A DNA stretch of 64,000 nucleotides, taken from NCBI RefSeq assembly GCF_024713945.1, contig NC_134677.1, positions 8,392,001-8,456,000 on the forward strand, in the 5' to 3' direction. The translations under genes were made by a program, and so were the position numbers. Positions 15,917-27,500 of the stretch are shown here, in pieces. The notes beneath the pieces are model-generated. The model did not search any database and was not told where the DNA came from. It saw nothing but the letters and a program-made list of their open reading frames with translations. This DNA is from Dermatophagoides farinae (lineage: Eukaryota; Arthropoda; Arachnida; Sarcoptiformes; Pyroglyphidae). The number at the start of each line of letters is the position of its first letter. The stretch's first letter is position 1.

Positions 15917-15958
<42 letters not shown>
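15917..15958 (+). repeat. (GT)n microsatellite, 21 units
   Basis: Uninterrupted 42-bp GT array, preceded at about 15809-15832 by a short (ATG)n array. Confidence 0.97.
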
Positions 15959-15961
<3 letters not shown>

Positions 15962-16406
15962 GATAAATTTCAATGTAAAAAAAAAGAAAAATTTCTTTTC
16001 ATCCAAATGAATAAATGTGAAATAAGAACACAAATGACAAGTATTGAGCAATGGGTGTTTTTTTCATATTATTTATTTATTTATTTTTGGTTCCAAAAAA
16101 AAAGAAGAAGAATAAGAAGAAGAAGCAAAAGAGCAAAAAATGATGAAAAAGAATCCATTACTACACATTGGTGTATGCATATTGGTGGCTTTTTTAAAAA
16201 AAAAATGAGCAAAGAATCAAGCTCATTAATGAATATATGCATGTTTGTTGTTGTATAGTGTGTGGCTATGATAAAAAAAAATCAAAAAGAATGAAAAGAT
16301 TGATTACTTTGCACTATTGGTTGGACATTTATAAAAAAAAAAAAAATAGAATCTTGGGGAATAAAATAAAGAATAAATAAATATGAGGAGGACCACCACT
16401 ATTTAT

Positions 16407-16407
<1 letters not shown>

Positions 16408-16442
<35 letters not shown>
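16408..16442 (+). repeat. Poly(A) tract of 35 bases
   Basis: The longest homopolymer in the window. No gene-like sequence, poly(A)-signal arrangement or target-site duplication beside it suggests a retrotransposed copy, so it is best called a simple homopolymer. Confidence 0.95.
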
Positions 16443-16444
<2 letters not shown>

Positions 16445-16834
16445 GAAATAGAAATCTTGACAAATAAAACAGAATAAAAACTAGGTCAACATTTGAAATA
16501 ACATTTTTCTTTTTTTTTATTTGATTTTTTTTTTGCTTTTTGACAAAGATCAATCATTATTTACAACAACAACAACAACAACAACAAAAATAACTCAAAT
16601 TTATTCTCATTTTCTTTATTCTGTTTTTTTCTTCTCGCTTCAATAGAGAATTCATTCATTGGAATCTGGAATTTATTCAATCATCAATATGACAATGTTT
16701 GATATCTGTTTGTTTTGTTTTGTTTTCTATTCTCGTATTTTATAATCAATCAATGATCATGATGACTTGAAAAACAACAACATAAATTGAAAAGTGATAA
16801 ATATTGTTTTATTTTTTTTTCCTCATCACAAAAG

Positions 16835-16870
16835 ATGGACTTGATGAATGAATTTTATCACAGTGAATGA
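16835..16870 (+). promoter_or_regulatory. Upstream ORF overlapping the receptor start
   Basis: An ATG at 16835 opens an 11-codon frame (MDLMNEFYHSE) whose TGA overlaps the first candidate receptor ATG at 16867 as ATGA. If the transcript begins upstream of it, ribosomes would have to reinitiate or leak past it. Whether it is transcribed is not visible from the sequence. Confidence 0.4.
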
Positions 16871-19800
16871 TTGTGATGATGATGATGATGATGATGATGG
16901 TGATGATAATGGAAATCAATGATGATCATCAAGTAAATGTTCCTAATGATAATATTTTTAAACAAATAATGAATAATACAAATGAAAATCTTGTGAATCA
17001 TGATCATGTATCGAAATATATGTTGGAATTGATGAAAAATGAAACCAATTGGGACAATCATCATCAATATCATCATCTTCATCATCATCAAAACGATAGT
17101 GGCACCATCAACACCATCAATACATCTATTAGCAGTATTATAAACATTATTCGACCATTGCCAGTGTTGAATGTCACTGACGATCATTTTCATCATTTCA
17201 TCAATAGTTTTTCCAATCATAGTGACATTTTAACAATCAATAATGATGTCACTTTAATAGATAATGATAATAATAATAACGATGATCAACATTGGATGAC
17301 CATCGATAATTTGAGCTCAACATTTAATTTTAATGAAACAACATCAACATTATCAATCAATGATGTTACTACTGATCCATCATCATGGTGGAATATATGG
17401 GCCAGTAAACCTTTTCCTAGTGGCTATACACAATTATCGATTGTATTATTGGCCTTTTTTTTGACCTGTATCATTATATTGGTAGTTGTTGGTAATCTAC
17501 TTGTTTGTATTGCAATTGCAACGGAAAAAGCATTGAAACCAGTACAGAATTGGTTCATTGCATCATTGGCCGTATCTGATCTGCTTATTGGATTGATTAT
17601 AATGCCTTTCTCATTGGCACGTGAATTAATGGGCTATTGGATGTTTGGCCAGGTTTGGTGTGATATACATGCTGCACTTGATGTTCTACTTTGTACAGCA
17701 AGTATCAATAGCCTATTTTTGATTAGTTTGGATCGTTATTGGAGTATAACACAAGCAGTAAAATATCTAAAAAAACGTACACCATCCAGAGCGGCAATGA
17801 TGATTGCATTCGTATGGATATTTTCAGCATTCGTTTCATTACCACCATTGGTTGGTTGGAAAAAAGCCGAACAATCCAGTGAATATCCACAATGTAATCT
17901 AAGCGATGATATTGGTTATGTATTGTAAGTGTTTTCTTATTCATCATTTTATTCTTGAAGAAAAAAATTTTTTTTTGATTCTTTTTTTTCTTTGTATATA
18001 TAGATATAGTTCTATCGGTTCATTCTATTTTCCTGCCTTGATGATGGTTTTTGTTTATGCTAAAATATTTATCGCCGCTAGAAGTCGTGCCAGAAAACAT
18101 ATAGCTAAAAAACGATTTAAAATACCAACGACCATATCAACAACAACAACAACACACAGCAGCAGCAGCAGCAACAGCAGCGGCAAATGAAACAATGAAA
18201 GAAAAATCAACAACAACAACATTATGTACAAGTTTTAGTAATCCAAGTCCACCAGATAATAATAATATTAACAACAATGAACATCATCATCATCATCAAC
18301 ATCGTCATAAACATCAACATGTTGATAATGATGATGACGACGACGATGATGATGATGATGAAGATGATGATGATCAAAATAACAACAAAAACAACGACAA
18401 AAACAACAACAACAACAACAATGGTGATGATGATGATGATGATGATGATGAAGAAATTGATGAACAAAAAGCTGTAAAAATGAATTTGATATCTGAATAT
18501 CATTCACAAATTAGATTTGAACCATCTACAATAAACAACAACAACAACAATAATAATAATAATGAGAATGAATGGAATGTTGGTGATACTAGTGGTGGTG
18601 GTGGTGGTGTGATAGTGTTAATATAATGAAAACAACATTACCACCACAAATTATAATTGAAACTTCATCATCAGAATCTCGTAGGCAATCATGGAATATA
18701 ATATCTACTAGTGAAATAATCACTACTATAAACACTAGTAATAATAATAATAATAATAATCAAGCATCAACAACATCTCATGGCGGAAACAACAACAATG
18801 ATCAACAACAACAACAACAACGAATTAATGAAACTGATAATGAATGTTGTGGTAGTGGTGGTGGTGGTGGTGGTGGTCGAATAAATCGAAATTACAATTT
18901 AAATGAAACAAACAACAATGATGATGATTCTATCAACAATAACAATAACAATAATGACCATCAGCAAAAGCAACCGAAAACAAAAATGACTAAAACTTAT
19001 TTTTCAAAAGTTAAAACTTTTAAATTATCACGAAAATCACCAACAACATCAAAAAAGATCAATGGACTTAGTAATAAAAATAGCATATCGAATAAATCAA
19101 ATGGTGATGGTACTATTGATGATGATTATGATTCAGATACGGCTGCTGATTCACCAACAACGACAACAATAAATAATCATAACCGTGAACAAAGCTGTGA
19201 AACAAAAAGTTTTCTTAGTGCACCAAAATTATTACGATCACGATTTGGTTCAACATTAAGTATTGCTGATTATGAAGATTCTGATACTATTGATGATGAT
19301 CAACATCATCATCATCATCAGAATAACAGGAAAAAGAATCGAGTTCAATATCAGGATCATGATCATCACCATCATCATCATCATCATCATCAACCGATCC
19401 ATTTACCTAGTGATGCTGAACGTCATAAAAGAAAAATAGCTAAAGCTCGTGAAAGAAGAGCCACATTGATTGTTGGTTTAATAATGGCTGCATTCATTAC
19501 CGCATGGTTGCCTTTTTTTGTGCTTTATGTTCTTGTAGCCTTATGTCAAAAATGTAAAGAAAATATTCCAGAAGGTGTATTTGCCGTTGCATTTTGGCTT
19601 GGTTATGGTAATTCAGGTTAGTGATAATAATTTCATTTATTTATTATATTCACTGTTGTATTGTTATTATCTTATCTTATTATGGACAATAATAATTTTT
19701 TCTTTCATCAAATCTTTTCAATCCAACACATACATTTACATGATGATGTAGAAGAAACAAAAATGTTTCCTTTATGTGCAATTTTTAATAGCGAAATAAT

Positions 19801-21558
19801 TACCCATCATTTTATGATTTTTGTCTGTTTTGTTTGTTTGTCTCGTTATTGTTATCGACATACTAACACACACGCACACGTATATAAGTTCCAAACAAAC
19901 GACAAGAACCAAGGACATCAACCCAATAGCTTTAAATCTAAAAAAAAAGAAAAAGAAAAATCCACGCTATATATATATGTGTGTGTGTGTGGAAGCAAAT
20001 TGAATTTTCCAATTTTTTTTCTCAGTCTTTGGTTTAGTTTTTTTTTTTTTTGGTTTGTTTGTTTTAACGATTAAATGAAGCATATCAATTAATTTGTCAT
20101 TAAGTGGTTTATACACACACACACGCACACAGAACAAGTGGTGGGTGGTTTGCTGATTTGCTGGTGTGTGTATGTGTGTCGGTTATACACAATTAATTAA
20201 ATCACAATCTTAGAATCTTAGTTATTCTAGACACATTTTATCGTATAACTGGGTTAGAGTGAATTCTAAATTTTATTATTGAACACCCGCACACATACAC
20301 ACACAAACACACAAGAATCAGCCGTTAACATATTCGATAACCAACATGTATAACCGTAATCGTATTATACGAAACGCAGAGACACAAAAAAAACAACGAA
20401 TAGAGAGAGATGGTTGGATAGAAAAACGGCAAATAATTTATGATCGAAAATTTTTCGTTTTTCATTTTAAATTGCAATTTATTTTTTTTTATTGATCAAT
20501 CAATTAAATGAAAACAGAATTGTCATTACAACCAAGAAAAAAAAAACTCAAAAGAAAAAACAAAAACATGAATTTGAAATAAAAACTCACTGGCTCATTG
20601 AATTCACATTGCACAAACCAGATGAACTTGATGTTTTGCATTGAAAAAAATTTGTTGTGCATCTAATAATCTTTTTCTTTTTCTTTTTATTTTTCTTTGA
20701 ATCCGGCAATTTCTCTCTCTCGTTTTAAATCTGGATTTTCATCTGGTCGGTTGGTTTTCGTATTTTATTCTTGGGTGTGTGTGTGTTTGTGATGATTTAA
20801 AATCTCGAAAAAAAAACGAAAATCGACGAAAAAAAAACGACGAATGTTCATAAAAAAAACAAAAACAAAACAAAAAATCAGCCGCAAATCCCATTATTTG
20901 TAAGTATCGATCCATCTTTGTTTATTCATTCATTTCATTTCTGTTTGTTTTTTTTTCTTCGTTTGTTTGTTGTTGATTTTTTCTGGTTCATTCACTTTTT
21001 TCTGTTTGTATTTGTTATTATACTTGTGTGTAGAGTGTGGGTGTGTGTGTATGTGTGTATGCGAAGCTCATCATCAAATAACAGTAATATCAGTACATAA
21101 TGCACGTATGTTTAAGATTCACGTTCTTTTTGTTGCATTACGATTTACCAACTTTGGAATAAAAAAAAAAAAGTTTTTTTTCATATAGAATATTCATTGG
21201 TCGACAACCAAAGAATAGATTTTTTCCCTCTCTGTCTCTCTGTCTCCAACTGCTGCTGTAGCTGAAGAAAAAAAAGCAAAAAAGGATTAGTTTGATGAAT
21301 AATATATATGAAAATTAGCATATTTTTTTCTCACATTCAAAATCTGGAATTTTTTTTTTTTCGTCTGAATGATATCATCACATATATGAAGAGCTTGTTT
21401 TTTTTGCCTGATTTTCTGTTTTTTTTTGTTGTTACAAAATCAAATCGAATTTTCATTGATTTCATTTTCTCTCTCTCTCTCTCATTCTCTCAAATATAGA
21501 TACCATCTTCAATCGCGACTATCGGAAAGCCTTTCGTAAAATTCTTTTTAAACGTTGA
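16867..21558 (+). CDS. Octalpha2R-like: Biogenic-amine GPCR, alpha2-adrenergic-like octopamine receptor type
   Basis: Class A amine receptor of about 915 aa. Exons are 16867-17924, 18004-19616, 20882-20899 and 21500-21558, all with GT-AG sites and matching phase. The extracellular N-terminus is Asn/His-rich with several N-x-S/T sites. TM1 starts near residue 189; TM2 has SLAVSDLL; TM3 ends in DRY at 289-291; TM5 has the SFYFPA region; TM6 reads FITAWLPFF; TM7 reads FWLGYGNS then AANPIIY. The tail is short (TIFNRDYRKAF...). Intracellular loop 3 is about 450 residues of Asp, Asn, His, Gln and Gly runs. TM2-TM4 (MPFSLARELMGYW, SLDRYWSITQAV, RTPSRAA) resemble insect alpha2-like octopamine receptors, which bind octopamine and usually lower cAMP through Gi; other amines are possible. 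The frame breaks twice in loop 3 and self-compensates. The start is uncertain because a Met run follows the first ATG. Confidence 0.9.
18130..18612 (+). other. Loop-3 segment in a shifted frame
   Basis: The TM5 frame runs into TGA at 18188-18190. The +1-shifted frame then stays open to 18626 with protein-like content (EEIDEQKAVKMNLISEYHSQ) among Asp and Asn runs. The original frame resumes at a GGT run near 18600-18612 (DSVNIMKTTLPPQ). The two shifts cancel, so TM6 is in the same frame as TM5. Two indels in simple repeats, or an intron spanning the segment, would each explain this. Confidence 0.7.
18320..18453 (+). repeat. In-frame GAT/AAC trinucleotide runs in receptor loop 3
   Basis: Codon runs for Asp (about 10 and 8 residues) and Asn within the coding exon. 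Similar His, Gln and Gly runs lie at about 18790-18880 and 19300-19392. These are length-variable simple repeats within coding sequence. Confidence 0.9.
19617..20881 (+). other. Receptor intron upstream of the microexon
   Basis: Donor CAG|GTTAGT at 19617 and acceptor ...AAATCAG at 20881. The intron is 1265 bp and filled with CA, GT and homopolymer repeats. I looked for another copy of the LNPxIY-coding sequence; two chance near-matches (about 19916 and 20704) lack splice sites. Confidence 0.8.
20882..20899 (+). CDS. Octalpha2R-like: 18-nt microexon encoding NPIIY of TM7
   Basis: The exon CCGCAAATCCCATTATTT lies between an acceptor CAG at 20879-20881 and a perfect donor GTAAGT at 20900-20905. 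Phase 1 on both sides gives A-A-N-P-I-I-Y after the NS at the end of exon 2. This supplies exactly the class A motif NSxxNPxxY, which is missing when the flanking exons are joined directly (NSDTIFNRD). The length is a multiple of three, so skipping would keep the frame. Confidence 0.88.
20900..21499 (+). other. Receptor last intron
   Basis: 600-bp intron from GTAAGT to a CT-rich acceptor ending ATATAG. It contains T-rich stretches and no other recognisable element. Confidence 0.8.
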
Positions 21559-24506
21559 AAAACCAAAAAAAAAAATTTTGTCATCGTCGTCGTCATCGTT
21601 GTTTGTGTGTTGTGTTCATTTATCGATTCATCAATTTGAATCAATTTTTCATCGGTGACGTGGTGGCGGTACACTCTACTTCTTCTTCTTCTTCTTCGGC
21701 GTAAATCGATGAATTTTATAAAATTTGAAAAAATAACGAATTTTTATTGTATGGCAGAATTTTTTTTCTTTTTTGGATTGTTGTCAAAACACGTGAAAAC
21801 AATTAACTTAAAAAGTCAACATTCAGAATGAATGAATGTTGACTTTTTTTCTATTCGCTCCACATACACAAAACACACATACACACACACACACGTAAAC
21901 ACAATGTATTCACATCAAGATTGATCATTTTTTTTTCTGGGCACAACTTGCGACAACAACAACAACAAATGCATTGAATCGAATGAATGACATGTCTACA
22001 ATGAAGAAAAAAAAATATCGATCTTTTTTCACTCATTCCATCTCTGTGTGTGTGTGGAAATAGATTTTTGTCTCTTCCATTATCATCATGATGTCGCTTT
22101 CATCACTTGACATCATCAAATCAGCACACAAAACTAATCCATTCGTCATCATCATTGGAATTATTATTGAGTTAAAAACAAAAAAAAAGTCTTCCCATCA
22201 AACAGTTTTGTTTTTTTTTGCAAATCAAATAAAACTTGTAAAATATCATCATCAATATTTCATGTTTCTTTTGGGTCCATCAATTCATTCCGAATCATTT
22301 TTGCTCTCTACATTCGAATTAAACACAGACACACACACCTTGGAATCAGAATCGAAAACAGACCTGTTTTTGCTTTATACAAATGACCAAGAATTTAAAA
22401 AACAAAAAAAAAAAAAGAAAATTTTTACGCACAACTCAACTCTTTATCATCATCTTGAAATAAATAAAAAAAACAACAAAAAGCAAATTCATCAATCAAT
22501 CAATTATATCAATTTCCATTGTTTTCTTATCATCATCATCATTTTTTTCCTTTGCAATATAATCTACATTTGTGTTTTTTTTTTTGTGTACAATTCGTTT
22601 TTTGTTTTTGTTTTTTTGTTTCCTGTTTGTGTATAAATATCATGTGCATGAATCAATTTATCATTTTCAAATGACAAATAAAATATCTATTAATTTTTTG
22701 TCACTTTTGTAAATTTTTAAAGTGGTGGTGATTCTTTTTTTTTGTCTTGGGCCCATCATCATCATCATCATTGATGCTGGTACAACAATTTTTGAATGCT
22801 GGACAACGGTCATCAACATTCCAATCACCAATTGTCACACCAGCTGTTATAATTTTTTTTTTTTTTTTGGTCTCGTTTCAAAATAAATGGCCAATGGGCA
22901 TCGTTCACAACATACACAAACACACGCATACACACACACGCAGGAAAATCATCATTACTCTCTACCTGAGTATGTTTTTCACATTTCCATTATTATCTGG
23001 ATATAAGTGTTATTGCTTTACAACACACACACACACACACACACACCCATACGGTGGCAGAGATTTAATGGAATCAGGAAAAAAATCAATGTTTATCTCA
23101 CTCTCTCTCTCTCTCCCTTTTTCACTCGACCACTTACTATCCATATATATTGAACTCATTAACGAGATTGGGCCAGTAAATTCTCTGCAATTTATAGCAC
23201 ACACAATGATGATAATTAGTATGTTGGAAATATTTATTTCTTGCCGAGTGTTTTTTTTATACCATTATTATTACAAATCTTCACCATGGATTCCATAAAA
23301 TCTCTGCAGTGAAAGAAATTATTAATTCAACACCAAAAATAAAGAATGAAATTGGACACAAAAAAAGCAACAACCACCACCAATATAATGATCCATTTAT
23401 CAATTATTAATTTTTAATTTTTTTCTTCTTCTTCGTCTTCGTTAACCTGACCTTGTATGATGATCCTTCTTCTTTTTTTTCCACGAATATCGTTTAGATA
23501 AAATCATCATCATCATCATGTTTGGGAGAAAAAGTGGATACCACCAAATTCTAAATGTTTTCTTGATTTCTTGATCTGTTCGACGAAACAACAACAACAA
23601 CAACAACAATAAAATAAAAATCTGAAGAAAATAAAAATGTTAAAGGTGGCCAAAAAAATAGAAAAAAAAATTTTCGTAATCAACCTACCTGTGTGTTGTT
23701 TTTTTTTCTGGAGCGTGTGTTTCCATCGTAAATTTCACTTGTACACAACAGAAAAAAATTGTGTTTTTCACTGTTTTCCAACCATATAATAAACCTAAAT
23801 GAAATATAAATAAAAAAAAACACGAAAACATTTGGAAAAAAACGATCAAAATGAACTCATACACAACATACACCTTTTGTTGTTGTTGTTGTTGTTGTTT
23901 TGTTGTCGTTTTCGTCGTCATATAAAAACGAAAATTCGGTGAATCTTCTTTTTATATGTCTATCTGTCTGTGTTTTCATTATTATTTTTTTTTTTGCTAT
24001 TTGGACATTAACGACAAATTATTATACAACGGGCGTCGTACCTCCTCATATACCACCACACACCATTAAATGAATGTCTTTGTTGTTGCAGAGTGTTGTG
24101 TTGTAACAAAAAAAAAATTATACAAGACCCAAGATACCACTTGGTCGTTCGTATTGGGGGATGGAGGCAAATCGTACTCTATTCTATTGGTTGGTTGAGT
24201 AGATATAAAACCAAAAAAAAAAAAAATTTTTGCCAAATAAACAGAAAATTTTCCTTTAAAGACCTAATAATGTCGTCGTCGGCATCATTCAGGATATTTG
24301 TTGTGGGTGTGTGTGTGTGTGTGATTATTACATTAAATTCAAAATATAAATATATAAAGATGGAGTAAGATGTAAAAATAAAAACTTTTGGCTTATTATA
24401 ATGGTCATCATTATTAACGTATGATTATAATTTATGTTTAATTTTTCAACGAAAAAAGTAGAGATTATCATTGTCAACTGTTATCCAGTTTCAGTTTTAT
24501 TTATTT
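21559..24506. other. Convergent intergenic region, receptor to Ca2+ ATPase
   Basis: Lies between the receptor stop (+) and the ATPase stop (-). It holds 3' untranslated sequence for both, CA/GT/GTT repeats and AATAAA motifs on the + strand near 22459 and 22677. A 183-codon open frame near 22747 is made of CA-repeat and homopolymer readings and is not accepted as a gene. On the minus strand I found no exon resembling a calmodulin-binding tail for the ATPase. Confidence 0.6.
24496..24505 (-). terminator. Poly(A) signals of the Ca2+ ATPase gene
   Basis: On the minus strand AATAAATAAA begins two bases after the TGA stop (24507-24509). A polyadenylation signal this close implies a very short 3' untranslated region for this isoform and supports the stop as a genuine transcript end. 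Confidence 0.55.
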
Positions 24507-27500
24507 TCAGTGGTTGGATGGTTGTTGGTGGCCACTAATTCCATTTATCCAATTATAATTACGTGTTTTCAATGTCATCGTTGTTGTTATTTGACCCCAT
24601 ACAAGCATACTGAAACCAAACGCTAAACACCACATCCATTGTGATAAATCCAATGGACAAGTGTTGAACCAAATGCTACCGAATTGTATAATGCATACCT
24701 ATTTTATTGATGATCAATGATAATTATATTAATAACTAACTAATTTCATTTATTACCTGTATGAATAATGTACCGGAAAATATTGAACAAAACATCCAAT
24801 TTGCTAAAATACCTTCAAATACATTACGATCACCATTGATTTTACGTGAATTAATTTCATTGAATAATGTTAACATTACGAATATATTGAATAACATTGT
24901 AAAATGAACGGTCGGTGTGTTTTTACTCAATTGTAGACCAGAATCAAAATCTAACCATTGTGGACCTGTGTGTGTGTGTGTGTGTGTGTGTTTGAGAAAC
25001 AACAAAAACGATAATAACATTAGAAAGGTAGATATAAAAACAGGTAAACGAATATATTTTACCATAGAATAAAAATGATATCAAAATGGCAAGCTGATAT
25101 AATGCATTACCGGCAATAATTTTAAGCATATTTGTCGATATCAATGGTTTATTACGACCATATGGTTTACGTAATAAAACTGTTTTATCTGGTTCTTCAG
25201 TTGAAAGCGCCAATGAACCTAATGTATCCATAATCAGATTAACCCATAACATTTGTACTGGTCTCAATGGACTTTCCTGTTTTTTTTTTTTTTTTTTTTT
25301 GTTCATCACAAATTTGTCGGTAGGCAGGTAATAATTGATGATGATGATGATAACCATCAAAAAGTGAAAAAAAAAATAAAATGGATGAATCAATGAATGG
25401 CATTAAGAGTAATGATAATAAATCATACTTGTATAATACATGCACTAACGAAACATATCAATACAGCTACAATATTGACAGTTAATTGGAATTGAATAAA
25501 TTTAGCAATACTGTCATAAACATTTCTGCCCCAGATGACTGATTTTATTATGCTTGAAAAATTATCATCAGTCAATATAATGTCCGATGCTTCTTTGGCC
25601 ACTTCGGTGCCAGCAATGCCCATGGCGAAACCAACATCAGCCATTTTTAATGCTGGTGCATCATTTGTACCATCACCAGTGACAGCTACCACTTCTCTTG
25701 CTGATGTTATTCGACTTGCAATTATATGTTTGACAAGAATATATTTATCCATAGGTGATGAACGTGCCAATACACGTAAATGTGGCCATATAGAATCGAA
25801 TAAATCTTGATCAATTTCACCGGAATCATTACGTATCATTTGATTAAATTGTTTACCATCAAGTATCATGAAATTTTTTTCTTGATTACTATTACTATCA
25901 GTATTGATTATACCACATTTGTTTGCAATCGATCTTGCCGTATCAATATTATCACCAGTTATCATTCGTACGGTTATACCGGATTCTTGAAATTTTTTTA
26001 TAGCTTGTGGTACCTTGGAAAATTGGAAATTAATCAAAAAAAAAAAAAACAATTCTAATGGATGCTATACACCCATCAACTTACATCTTTTCGGATAGGG
26101 TCTTCAATACCAACGATGGCTAAACAAGTCATATCTGAATAGGATTGTTCATCATCCCATTCTGGTTCAATATTTCGTTTAATCATCTTACAATTAGGTT
26201 TATTATTATCACGGTTATGGTTTGGTCGGCTATTTCTACTCGTATTTGATTATATGATATGATCATCATTATTTATTATTTAAAAAAAAAAATTAATTCA
26301 TCACACATACTCATCATTATTGGCATCGTTCGCGTCATCATCATCATCATCATGGAAAATATAATCCACATAAGCCAAACAAATAGTACGTAGACCATTG
26401 TGTGCCATTACTTTTATCACTTGCTGTGTAATCTTATTTTTTTCCATTAAATTCAATCGTAATAATTTACCATCAACACCAATGATAAAAGAACATTTAC
26501 GTAATATAATTTCTGAAGCACCCTAAATACCAGAAAAAAATGATGATATTAAATTAGCTAATACAAACAATATCATCATCATCATCATATACTAATATTA
26601 AAGACAACAACAAAAGAAAGTGAGAGAAGAAAAAAAAAGTTCTGTGTAATGGAATCTTACTTTTTCTCTTTTTTTTCTCTTTCCAACACACACACACACA
26701 CACACACACACAAATATACAAACCTTGGCTAATAAACGAAATCCTTGATCATCTGGTAGTTTGATTATTGTACGCATCAATTTCCTCATGGAATTGAATG
26801 CAAAAACTCGATGAATTTCATTCACAGAAAATTCATTGCGTAATTTAGCATAATCATATTGAAGCTTATAAAGTAAACCTAATAATGCACATTCGGTTTT
26901 GTTTCCATATTGTTTGATCAAATTATTTTCGTCTCGCTAGATTTTTTTTTTTGTAAACGAATAGAAAAAAAAAGAAAAATAGAGATGATGAGAAAAAAAA
27001 AGATGAAAAATGAATTATGAAGAGAGAGAGAAAAAAAAGCAAAAGTCACACCATATTATTGGAAATGTCAACGTTATAATAAAATAATTATAATGGTGAT
27101 AATACACACACACAGGCGAATAATAATTATTTTTTTTCGGGCAATATAAAAACGGGGTTGTGTTGTGTTTGTTTTTTTTTTTTTTTTTTTGAAACTTACC
27201 GCAATACGACTTGTAGATGCTGAATTCAATGCAATATTCTGAGCCAATATATGGACAAATGTGATATTTTGTGCTGTATGAAAATTCAGCTGTCTTTTTG
27301 ATAATTTTGTATAATAAATACCAAATGTATAACATTGTACGGCGGTCATTTTGTTTGCTGTTAATGTTCCTGTTTTATCCGAACAAATAGTCGTTGCATT
27401 ACCCATCGTTTCACAAGCATCAATATGACGTACTAGATTGTTATCTCTCATCATTTGCTATGATTCATTCGTTCATCATTAATATGTTGGTTTTGTCAAA

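Noticed and set aside
15809-16258. 149-codon open frame starting with a Met run
   Set aside because: It is built from ATG, GT and A-homopolymer repeats and has no similarity to a protein family.
16408-16442. Poly(A) tract as the tail of a retrocopy just upstream of the receptor
   Set aside because: No coding remnant precedes it and I see no target-site duplication.
16858-17220. Minus-strand open frame opposite the receptor N-terminus
   Set aside because: Antisense shadow of GAT/CAT-rich codons. The + strand carries the conserved receptor.
19905-20720. Candidate sequences for the missing TM7 codons (INPIA near 19916, LNPAIS near 20704)
   Set aside because: Neither has flanking AG/GT sites in phase nor the Tyr of NPxxY. 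The 20882-20899 microexon satisfies all requirements.
22747-23298. 183-codon open frame on + strand
   Set aside because: Composed mainly of homopolymer and CA-repeat translations; no start context, domain or splice partner recognised. It lies in the 3' flank of two convergent genes.
24093-24368. Possible downstream exon with basic/aromatic residues that might serve as an ATPase tail
   Set aside because: It is open on the + strand, opposite to the ATPase, and no minus-strand exon with a calmodulin-binding helix was seen.
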